Shown: positions 7,125-12,252 of the stretch, piece after piece
Layout of the letters: each line of letters starts with the position of its first letter
How positions within the stretch are numbered: the first letter of the stretch is position 1
NCBI GenBank assembly: GCA_031278675.1
Contig: JAITJY010000433.1
Span: 1-12,252, forward strand
Length of the DNA stretch: 12,252 nt
Origin: Bifidobacteriaceae bacterium
GTDB lineage: Bacteria > Actinomycetota > Actinomycetes > Actinomycetales > WQXJ01
Direction: 5' to 3'
Translations under genes and position numbers: made by a program
The notes under the pieces: generated by a model
Databases searched by the model: none
What the model saw: only the letters and a program-made list of their open reading frames with translations
Told to the model about the DNA's origin: nothing

Positions 7125-8144
7125 TTGAAGGCATTGTTTTGGGGCCTTTGCACGATGGCGTTGGCCCTGTTACCGCCTGGGTTCCCGGCCGCCGGGGGCC
7201 CAGGCGCGTTAGCTCGCCCAGTTCCGGCGGCACGGCCGGCCGCCACCGATGAACCGGCCCCGTCAGAGATTGAATGGTCCGTGGCACCAGCTGACGACCA
7301 CGGCCCGGATGGACGCGTCTCCCTGCGTCACACCGTCGATCCGGGCGGCATGGCGCAAGACGCCATAGTCGTTACCAATCACTCTGACGGCGAGGCGACG
7401 TTCTCGGTGGCGGTCGGCTTAGGTGTGGTAGGCCAAGACGGGGTGTTTGACGTGGTTGAAGGGGACGATGCCGCTTGGGTTACGGTTGGTGATCCGCCCA
7501 TCAGCGAGTTGACGCTGGGGCCGCAGTCGAGCCAGATCCTGCCGGTGACGATCACGGTTCCGGCCACGGCTACGCCGGGTGATCATCCCGTAGGGATTGT
7601 GGTGGGTTTGACCCAAGGTGAAGGGGTGATGGTGACCCACCGGATCGGGGTGCGCCTTCATCTGCGCGTTTCGGGCGAGATTACTCCGCAGTTGCAGGTG
7701 GAATCCGTCACACATGTGTACACTGGCACTTGGAGTCCGTTTACTCCAAGCCGACTTCAGGTCGATTATGTGATCGCTAACACCGGCAACACCCGTCTGG
7801 GTGCCCTGGTGGCGGTGCGTGCGCAGGGCCCGTGGGGCCTCGGTGCGGTCAGTGTGGAAGCTGACCGGGTTGAGGAATTGCTGCCTGGTGAACGCGTCAC
7901 CGGTTCGGCCTTCCTTCAGATCCCGCCGTTGGTGCGCCTCAGCGGCGAAATTGAGGTCACGCCCACTGTGGTCGGCGCTGATGAGGTCAGTCCGCCGCCA
8001 CGCAGTGCGGCCACCTTCTCACTGTGGGCCATTCCGTGGGCGGCCGTGACGCTGGTGATTGTCCTGGCCGCGCTCATCATGGTCCTGGTGGTGCGCCGCC
8101 GCCGGGCGCGCGCTGCCCGCCGACTGCGGTCCGCCGCGCCCTGA
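7125..8144 (+). CDS. DUF916-type WxL-interacting cell-surface protein, membrane anchored
   Basis: This predicted extracytoplasmic adaptor has 339 residues. After a signal peptide (~1-30) and an Ala/Pro linker comes a DUF916-like domain (~48-185). It runs IEWSVAPADD, then VDPGGMAQDAIVVTNHSDGEATFSV, then TVPATATPGDHPVGIVVGL, the pattern of the WxL-interacting protein peptidoglycan-binding domain. A second beta domain (~186-295) has YVIANTGNTRLGA and LLPGERVTG. A transmembrane helix at ~300-323 and an Arg-rich tail (RRRRARAARR) give an N-out, C-in anchor. The start is TTG 7125, with AAGGA eleven bases upstream; ATG 7155 is the alternative and would shorten the signal peptide. In Firmicutes such proteins hold WxL proteins at the peptidoglycan surface. 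Its place right behind the phosphatase with a WxL-like tail implies that the phosphatase is its client. The family call is good; the partnership is inferred. Confidence 0.82.
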   Translation: MKALFWGLCTMALALLPPGFPAAGGPGALARPVPAARPAATDEPAPSEIEWSVAPADDHGPDGRVSLRHTVDPGGMAQDAIVVTNHSDGEATFSVAVGLGVVGQDGVFDVVEGDDAAWVTVGDPPISELTLGPQSSQILPVTITVPATATPGDHPVGIVVGLTQGEGVMVTHRIGVRLHLRVSGEITPQLQVESVTHVYTGTWSPFTPSRLQVDYVIANTGNTRLGALVAVRAQGPWGLGAVSVEADRVEELLPGERVTGSAFLQIPPLVRLSGEIEVTPTVVGADEVSPPPRSAATFSLWAIPWAAVTLVIVLAALIMVLVVRRRRARAARRLRSAAP

Positions 8145-8171
8145 CTGGGGCTCCGTCCCGCCGCCACCGCC

Positions 8172-8192
8172 GGCGCGGCCTTCGGCCGCGCC
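8172..8192. terminator. strong GC hairpin downstream of the DUF916 gene
   Basis: GGCGCGGCC (8172-8180) and GGCCGCGCC (8184-8192) form a perfect 9-bp stem around a TTC loop, 28 bp after the stop. It could end rightward transcription, although no T-run follows. The same stem with a GAA loop occurs at 8329-8347 inside the end of the convergent metallophosphoesterase gene. Confidence 0.5.
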
Positions 8193-8210
8193 ACGAACCG
8201 GGGCGGATCG

Positions 8211-8250
8211 GATCGGGACGGATCGGGGCTGACCGGGGCTGACCGGGGCT
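8211..8250 (+). repeat. 10-bp tandem repeat, four copies
   Basis: GATCGGGACG, GATCGGGGCT, GACCGGGGCT and GACCGGGGCT follow head to tail from 8211, and the next three bases (GAC) begin a fifth unit. The period is about one helical turn. It lies between convergent genes, where slippage expansion would do little harm. Confidence 0.9.
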
Positions 8251-8277
8251 GACAGCGCGGCACCGCGCGCCGTCAGC
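8248..8277. terminator. imperfect hairpin serving convergent genes
   Basis: The outer stem is GCTGAC (8248-8253) with GTCAGC (8272-8277). The inner stem is GCGCG (8255-8259) with CGCGC (8264-8268) around a four-base loop, with a small internal bulge. It lies 22 bp beyond the stop of the leftward metallophosphoesterase gene and could work in both directions. There is no T-tract. Confidence 0.4.
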
Positions 8278-8299
8278 GAACCGCGCCCTGAAGGCGGGC

Positions 8300-9235
8300 C
8301 TACTGGCGGCGCCCCTCCAGCACCAGCAGCGCGGCCGAAGGCCGCGCCGCAAACCGGATCGGGGCGAACGGTGAGGTCCCGAGCCCAGCCGACACATGCA
8401 AATAGGTTGGTCCACGCTCGGCGGAGCCGGGGGCGGGCCAGCGATGCAACCCTGAGGCATAGCGCAGGGGCAGATCGGTGTTGGAAACCAACGCACCCAG
8501 CCCGGGCAGCGCCACCTGGCCACCGTGGGTGTGGCCGGCGAGGACGAGCCGCGCGCCGTCATCGGCCAATGCTTGTACGGCATGGCGGTACGGGGCGTGT
8601 ACCAAACCGACCACCAACTGCGCCCCGGCGTGCGAGGCGGGCGGCGGCAAGCGGTCCTGGCCGATATGCGGGTCTGCCAACCCCACCAAATCGGTCGCAA
8701 GGCCGGTAGAACCCAAGGTCAGCGAGCCGCGCGCGTTGTCGAGGTCAAGCCACCCGGCGCGGGTCAAGACGCCGGCGAACGCCTCGGTCGGCAGGTCGGG
8801 CGTCCGCGCAATGCCGCGCTGGGAGGCTCCGACGGGCGGTCCGGTGATGCGTCGCCACAGGTAGGCGGCGGGGTTGTGGAAAATCGCGGAATAGTAATCA
8901 TGCGAACCGAAGACGAAGGCGCCTGGGAACGCTAACAGGGGTTCTAAGGCTTCGAGGGCTGTCTCCATCGAATCGGTGAACGCGAAGTTGTCGCCGGTCA
9001 CGGCGACCAGATCGGGACGGAGCAGAGCCAGGCGGCGCACCCATTCCACCTTGCGGCGCTGGCGCGCCGTGATGTGCATGTCAGAAATGTGTAGCAGGCG
9101 CAGCGGCGCTGATCCGGGCGGCAGAACCGGGATGGCGGCGTGGCGCAGCGTGTACCAGTGCGCTTCAGCCAGCGCATAACCCAAGCTCGCGGCGCCCGCC
9201 AGGGCGCCACCAGCCAAGACGCGGTGGATTGTCAC
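8300..9235 (-). CDS. membrane-anchored calcineurin-like metallophosphoesterase
   Basis: This phosphoesterase of the YkuE/YaeI-like class has 311 residues. A hydrophobic N-terminus (~5-24, LAGGALAGAASLGYALAEA) acts as signal or anchor. The dimetal motifs come in order: D52-M-H54 (ISDMH), G81-D82-N83 (VTGDN), GSHD at 110-113, H213 (GLVHAPY) and G234-HTH-237 (LAGHTHGGQV). In the third motif the usual Asn of GNH[DE] is Ser111. Relatives act on lipid or nucleotide phosphates at the membrane; the substrate here is unknown. The GTG start has AAGG seven bases upstream. A TAAGGT box six bases before the GTG also allows a leaderless transcript, but the CRP gene ends only 27 bp upstream on the same strand, so read-through is the simpler view. 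Confidence 0.88.
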   Translation of the reverse strand: MTIHRVLAGGALAGAASLGYALAEAHWYTLRHAAIPVLPPGSAPLRLLHISDMHITARQRRKVEWVRRLALLRPDLVAVTGDNFAFTDSMETALEALEPLLAFPGAFVFGSHDYYSAIFHNPAAYLWRRITGPPVGASQRGIARTPDLPTEAFAGVLTRAGWLDLDNARGSLTLGSTGLATDLVGLADPHIGQDRLPPPASHAGAQLVVGLVHAPYRHAVQALADDGARLVLAGHTHGGQVALPGLGALVSNTDLPLRYASGLHRWPAPGSAERGPTYLHVSAGLGTSPFAPIRFAARPSAALLVLEGRRQ

Positions 9236-9262
9236 CCGCCAACCTTACCGGCCTGACCTGGG

Positions 9263-9967
9263 TCAACTGGCACGCTTGCGCAGGTGGTCCCGGTCCAGGA
9301 TGTAGACGGAGCGCCCATCCAGTCTGATCCAGCCGCGGCTGGCGTAATCTGCGAGCGCCTTGTTGACCGTTTCCCGCGATGACCCCACCAGGTGCGCTAA
9401 TTCCTCTTGGGTCAGGCTGTGTTGAACCAACTCCTCGCCGTCTTCGGTGATCTCACCGAACTGTTCGGCGAGGTCCAGGAGAGCTTTGGCGATCCGCCCT
9501 GGCACATCAAAAAAGACGAGTCCACCCAGCGCGGCGTTGGTCCGCCGCAGGCGTTGGGCCAGGGCTTTGAGCAGGTGTTTTGATGCGGCCGGGTTTTCTT
9601 CGAGCCAATCCACAAACGAGTCGTGGCTGAGTTCAAGCAACTCAGCCCGGGTCACCGCCGAGGCGGTGGCGGTGCGCGCCCCTGGGTCGAACAAGGTCAG
9701 TTCGCCGATAATCTCGCCTGGGCCAAGGAGGGCCAGCAGGTTTTCGCGGTTGTCGGGGGACGAGTTGCCCAGTTTGATCTTCCCGGTCCGGATGATGTAA
9801 AGCATGTCGGCCGGTTCGCCTTCTTTGAACAGGACCGCGCCGCGTGCCAGCCGCACCGGCACCATGGCGCGCACCAGCCGTTCGGCTTGCTTCTGGCTGA
9901 TTCCGGCGAATAGGCCGGAAGAAGTCACAATGCTCGAGTCATTGCTGTGGTCTGTCTTGTTAGACAC
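9263..9967 (-). CDS. CRP/FNR-family transcriptional regulator, GlxR-like
   Basis: This is a cAMP-responsive global regulator of 234 residues, a normal length. The cyclic-nucleotide domain (~18-135) carries RGAVLFKEGEPADMLYII and the phosphate-binding cassette IIGELTLFDPGARTATASA (E89, R98, T99). A linker helix with LAQRLRRTNAALGGLVFFDVPGRIAKALL leads to the winged HTH (~185-225, LTQEELAHLVGSSRETVNKAL, then GWIRLDGRSVYILD). The run from RRTNA to the end is very close to GlxR of Corynebacterium and to Crp of Mycobacterium. GTG 9967 is chosen because AAGGCGG (9981-9975) is seven bases upstream; GTG 9928 is in frame but lacks such a site. I found no clear TGTGA-N6-TCACA operator in the window, so autoregulation is not shown. 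It precedes the metallophosphoesterase gene by 27 bp. Confidence 0.93.
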   Translation of the reverse strand: MSNKTDHSNDSSIVTSSGLFAGISQKQAERLVRAMVPVRLARGAVLFKEGEPADMLYIIRTGKIKLGNSSPDNRENLLALLGPGEIIGELTLFDPGARTATASAVTRAELLELSHDSFVDWLEENPAASKHLLKALAQRLRRTNAALGGLVFFDVPGRIAKALLDLAEQFGEITEDGEELVQHSLTQEELAHLVGSSRETVNKALADYASRGWIRLDGRSVYILDRDHLRKRAS

Positions 9968-10385
9968 TGGGACACCGCCTTAGCGTTCTTACACCGTTCT
10001 ACCCCGCCGGCCGGGGTCGGTAGCTGAACAGAGTCAGGAACTATTCTGCCGGATCGCGGCGCGCTCGCACCCAATCCGCGTCACGCCGAGAGCGAAACCG
10101 CATCCCCGCCGCCCAGGCCCAGCGCCGCGCAGGCTTTTCGGGTGACCCGAGCCCGCCCGCCCGTCCCCGCGATCCCGCCCCGCCACCAGGAGCGAGCCGA
10201 GCCGGTGGACGATGCCGTGTCGGCGCAGCAGACAGCCCCGGCCACCCGGGCGGGGTCCCCCAACGTAGCTGGGCCGGGGGGCCAGGCGGCCCCGGCCAAC
10301 GGGCCGGGACTACCTAAGCCAGCCGAGTCACCGGCCGCGCTAACCAGCCGCGTCGCCCGGGGCGTGCCCAGCGGTACGAGCCGCA
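9968..10385. other. 418-bp gene-free, repeat-rich gap
   Basis: This is the longest stretch without a convincing gene. Reading frames on both strands are open, but only because of the GC content; their products are Ala/Pro/Gly/Arg-rich with no recognisable domain. The right half holds a GC hairpin and the duplicated 3' end of the hydrolase gene. The left ~110 bp must carry any separate promoter for the CRP gene, but I see no convincing -35/-10 pair. Confidence 0.7.
10272..10297. terminator. possible hairpin downstream of the hydrolase gene
   Basis: GGCCGGGG (10272-10279) pairs with CCCCGGCC (10290-10297) over a ten-base loop, about 90 bp beyond the hydrolase stop codon. Many alternative pairings are possible in this GC-rich stretch, and no T-run follows. 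Confidence 0.3.
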
Positions 10386-10415
10386 CTAACCGGCCGCGCT
10401 GCCCGGGGCGTGCCC
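10334..10415 (-). repeat. 36-bp direct repeat copying the 3' end of the hydrolase gene
   Basis: Positions 10380-10415 contain the last codons and TAG stop of the hydrolase gene plus six following bases; 10334-10369, just downstream of the gene, repeats them with 32 of 36 bases identical (offset 46 bp). All four differences are transitions. Confidence 0.9.
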
Positions 10416-11333
10416 GCGCGCCCTCAGCCAATGACCAATCAGGCGCGCCAATGCGTCCGGGGCTTCCTCGGGGGCGAGATGCCCCACGCCGTGGAGCAAC
10501 TCAAAGGTGTAATCGGCGCCACCGAGATGCCCGGCGGCGGAGACTGTCCAGCGCAACACGGGGTCGGAATCGGACTGGATCTCAAGGACGGGCACGGGCG
10601 AGGGCACTCTGGCGGAGGCGACAAACCGGGCGTGGGCGGCATCGAGCAGCGGGCGGGTGGCCCAACGCATCATCCGGGCGGCTTTCTCTGCAGCGTACGG
10701 AATCCGCATGGCTTCGGCGTAAACGCGTACGGCGGCATCGTCGATGGCTGACGGGACCTGCGCCCACGAGCCGAGCAGCGCGCCCATAAACGTCTCATCC
10801 TTGAGGAAGCGGCGCGCGGTCGCGGGCGAACGCAACGCTGCGACCTGCACAAACGCGCGCGGCGAGACCAATTCGAGCCGTTTGGGCACCAGGCTACCCG
10901 GATGCGATGCGCACACCGGCACAATCCCTACCAGGACCTCCGGCGCGCGCGTCACCATGGTCCAAGCCACCTGGCCGCCGAGCCCGTGCCCCACCACCAC
11001 CGCCCGGTCAAGGCCCAGTGCGGCGATCACGGCCGCCACATCGCGTGCGAGCATGGGCAGCGCATAGCCTTCGGGCGGTTTGTCGCTGGCGCCGGCGCCG
11101 CGCAGGTCTAAGGCGTAAGCCGCGTAGCCCGCCTCGGCGAAGCCGACCAGCAGGTGCCGCATCGCCCACCAGTGTTGCGGCACGCCGTGGAGCAGCACAA
11201 TCGGCGGGCCATCCGCCGGGCCGGCCCCGGCGACGTGGAACCGCAGCCCACTCGCCGAGACGAACCGGTGCCGCCACGGCCCCTCGATCAGCGCCGCTGT
11301 GAAGTCAGCCGGCGCGGTCCGCTTCCGCTTCAC
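10386..11333 (-). CDS. EphE-like alpha/beta hydrolase with glycine at the nucleophile position
   Basis: This 315-residue alpha/beta-hydrolase-fold protein resembles the epoxide hydrolase group. The oxyanion motif is H49-GVP, followed by ALDLRGAGASDKP. The nucleophile elbow reads V-G115-H-G117-L-G119-G, so Gly117 sits where Asp (epoxide hydrolases) or Ser (esterases) would act. The acid is probably D255 or D257 (QSDSDPVL), and the catalytic His is H285 in HGVGHLAPEEAP. The triad is therefore incomplete and catalysis doubtful; a binding or altered role is possible. The opening GPWRHRFVSASGLRFHVA and the neighbourhood point to the M. tuberculosis EphE (Rv3670) group. The GTG start overlaps the stop of the upstream holin-like gene as GTGA, indicating translational coupling. 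Its 3' end is duplicated just downstream. Confidence 0.88.
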   Translation of the reverse strand: MKRKRTAPADFTAALIEGPWRHRFVSASGLRFHVAGAGPADGPPIVLLHGVPQHWWAMRHLLVGFAEAGYAAYALDLRGAGASDKPPEGYALPMLARDVAAVIAALGLDRAVVVGHGLGGQVAWTMVTRAPEVLVGIVPVCASHPGSLVPKRLELVSPRAFVQVAALRSPATARRFLKDETFMGALLGSWAQVPSAIDDAAVRVYAEAMRIPYAAEKAARMMRWATRPLLDAAHARFVASARVPSPVPVLEIQSDSDPVLRWTVSAAGHLGGADYTFELLHGVGHLAPEEAPDALARLIGHWLRARGHAPGSAAG

Positions 11334-11980
11334 GCGCCGCCCAGCCGAGATGCTGGACCGTTGTCCGATGCCGTCGCCTCACCCCCAGCCCATCCCCCCG
11401 GCGGCGCCGCCCCGCCCCGGCCCTCCCGGTGACCGGCGCGGGCAGTCGGCGGGCCGCCCGGGCCGTCCCCTCGATCACTGGCAGGGACCGGTGTGCCGCG
11501 ATGACCTGCGGCGGGGGGCGCCGCGCCGCCCGGACCGCCCCCGTGACCAGGGTCGGCAGTCGCCACCCCGGCCGGGCCGTCCCCTTGATCACTGGCAGGG
11601 GCCGGTGTGCCGCCGAGCGCGGCGATTGACCCCTTGATGGTCTCGGTGGTCTCGCTAATGGCGCCGGCGGCGCGTTTGAGCAGGCTGCGCCCAGCGAGGG
11701 CGAGGATGGCGCCCAGCACCAGGACCAAGCCCGCCGTGATCAGGTAGGCTGCCCACGGCTGGAGCCCGAGTTGGACCAGTCCCCAGACCAACGCAAACAC
11801 CAGCAGTGGCACCACGCCGAGCAGGAACACCGCAGCGAGGGCGATCAAGGCCAGACCGACCCCAAGCCTGGTGCCGTCCTTGGCAAGCTGGGCTTTGACT
11901 ACTTCGCCGGTGATCTTCGCCAGGCCGCTGACTTGTTCCGCCGCGCGGCGCAGCGTTGCGCCTAGGCCCTGTTCGGCCAT
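11330..11980 (-). CDS. Act-holin-type (DUF1469) membrane protein with repetitive Gly/Pro tail
   Basis: This 216-residue protein has an amphipathic N-terminus (GLGATLRRAAEQVSGLAKITGEVVKAQLAKDGTRLGVG) typical of the Phage_holin_3_6 family. Two membrane helices follow at ~40-68 and ~76-97, then a charged helix (RSLLKRAAGAISETTETIKGS). The family is common on actinobacterial chromosomes outside prophages; a true holin function is not established, and no lysis genes are present. Family members are usually ~130-150 residues long. Here residues ~124-216 form a Gly/Pro/Ala-rich tail with two 38-residue repeats starting GTPAPASDQGDGP and GTPVPASDRGDGP. The ATG start has GAGGGG five to six bases upstream. 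It is coupled to the EphE-like gene through a GTGA overlap, the same pair as Rv3669-ephE. Confidence 0.82.
   Translation of the reverse strand: MAEQGLGATLRRAAEQVSGLAKITGEVVKAQLAKDGTRLGVGLALIALAAVFLLGVVPLLVFALVWGLVQLGLQPWAAYLITAGLVLVLGAILALAGRSLLKRAAGAISETTETIKGSIAALGGTPAPASDQGDGPAGVATADPGHGGGPGGAAPPAAGHRGTPVPASDRGDGPGGPPTARAGHREGRGGAAPPGGWAGGEATASDNGPASRLGGA
11395..11611 (-). repeat. 114-bp tandem duplication in the tail of the holin-like gene
   Basis: Two units of 114 bp (38 codons) lie at 11498-11611 and about 11395-11497. Conserved stretches such as GATCACTGGCAGGG start at 11473 and 11587, exactly 114 bp apart. The Gly/Pro-rich parts have diverged more than the GTPxPASDxGDGP part. Confidence 0.88.
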
Positions 11981-12119
11981 GATGCCCCCTCAAGGTTTGC
12001 CTCACCCCCGGCCGCTCGCTGGCCTGGGATATTGAATCAATACTGAGAGTAGCGCGGACCACCGACATTTTCTCGCGGCGCCTGGGACGGCCCCCTCCCA
12101 CGGGATACCGCCGGGGCCG
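11981..12119. promoter_or_regulatory. upstream region of the holin-like gene with a palindromic AT-rich island
   Basis: TATTGA-A-TCAATA at 12030-12042 is a perfect 6+1+6 inverted repeat, 50 bp upstream of the start codon, in an otherwise very GC-rich stretch. It has the shape and position of an operator or of a promoter core for the leftward operon. No exact -35/-10 pair can be assigned with confidence. Confidence 0.35.
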
Positions 12120-12245
12120 CGTCGCGCGTGTCAACGCACCGGCTCAGGGCCGTGACGGGCCCGCCGAGCGTACCAACTCATCGGCTTGGGGCCGCGAAGG
12201 GCCCGTCGCGCGTAGCAACTCATCGGCTTGGGGCCGCGAGTGTTT
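12120..12245. repeat. 42-bp tandem repeat, three copies
   Basis: Units start at 12120, 12162 and 12204. Copies 2 and 3 share AACTCATCGGCTTGGGGCCG exactly; copy 1 is more diverged but shares CGTCGCGCGT with copy 3. The last six bases of copy 3 (12240-12245) no longer match, so the array ends at about 12239. The leftward frame is open from the right edge to a TGA at 12146-12144 and would read 14-residue units of the type SRPQADELLRATGP. This may be the end of a gene lying outside the window, but other frames are open too. Confidence 0.85.
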
Positions 12246-12252
12246 CAATTTA

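Noticed and set aside
7706..7726. CRP/GlxR-like site around ACACATGTGT
   Set aside because: It is a palindrome inside a coding region and lacks the TGTGA-N6-TCACA spacing.
9236..9262. Independent promoter for the metallophosphoesterase (TTGACC plus TAAGGT)
   Set aside because: The spacing between the boxes is only 13 bp and the first box overlaps the stop of the CRP gene; read-through is simpler, though a leaderless start is not excluded.
10081..10431. Leftward 116-codon frame, and rightward frame from 10142, in the gap after the hydrolase gene
   Set aside because: Low-complexity products, overlap with the hydrolase gene and with the duplicated segment, and no ribosome-binding site; open only because of high GC.
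11330..11980. Prophage remnant suggested by the holin-like gene
   Set aside because: Act-holin proteins are common chromosomal genes in actinobacteria, the gene is coupled to an EphE-like gene in a known arrangement, and no other phage genes are present.
12120..12252. CRISPR array at the right edge
   Set aside because: The units are contiguous 42-bp tandem copies with no unique spacers, although the final bases GTTTCAATTTA superficially resemble a CRISPR repeat end.

Overview
The window looks like a stretch of a high-GC Gram-positive (Actinomycetota) chromosome. The support is GC-rich third codon positions, frequent GTG/TTG starts, a RamB/ScfR-type acetate/propionate regulator, a GlxR-type CRP, an actinobacterial holin-like (Act-holin) protein and an EphE-like hydrolase. 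I would not name a genus from this alone. I see no IS element, prophage, CRISPR array, rRNA or tRNA. The mobile-looking material is instead many short local duplications in intergenic DNA and in disordered protein tails.

Left part (1-3751): a RamB/ScfR-family regulator with an unusual ~120-residue Pro/Ala-rich N-terminal extension, then a small two-helix membrane protein of unknown function, a repeat-bearing spacer, and a ZnT9-like cation diffusion facilitator. The 3' end of the transporter gene is duplicated downstream of its stop.

Centre (3752-8144): an AGE-family sugar isomerase/epimerase runs leftward, divergent from a two-gene rightward unit. The first gene of that unit encodes a secreted PhoA-type alkaline phosphatase. 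After its catalytic domain comes a C-terminal domain of about 140 residues that resembles the WxL surface-attachment domain. Seven bases downstream is a membrane-anchored DUF916-type protein, the family that partners WxL proteins in Firmicutes. Three 7-mers spaced 11 bp apart upstream of the phosphatase look like a PHO box. My reading is a phosphate-starvation-induced enzyme displayed on the cell wall by a dedicated partner. This is the most interesting system in the window.

Right part (8145-12252): four leftward genes. Read in the direction of transcription, a holin-like membrane protein overlaps an EphE-like alpha/beta hydrolase by GTGA; after a 418-bp gene-free, repeat-rich gap come a GlxR-type CRP and a calcineurin-like metallophosphoesterase. 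The order and strand recall the Rv3669-ephE...crp block of Mycobacterium tuberculosis with the marP-nth segment missing. The window ends in three 42-bp tandem repeats.

A window-wide theme is short-range duplication: 81 bp in the regulator's N-terminus, 64-bp and 46-bp offsets at the 3' ends of two genes, 114 bp in the holin tail, 10 bp between convergent genes, and 42 bp at the right edge. The coding ones keep the reading frame.
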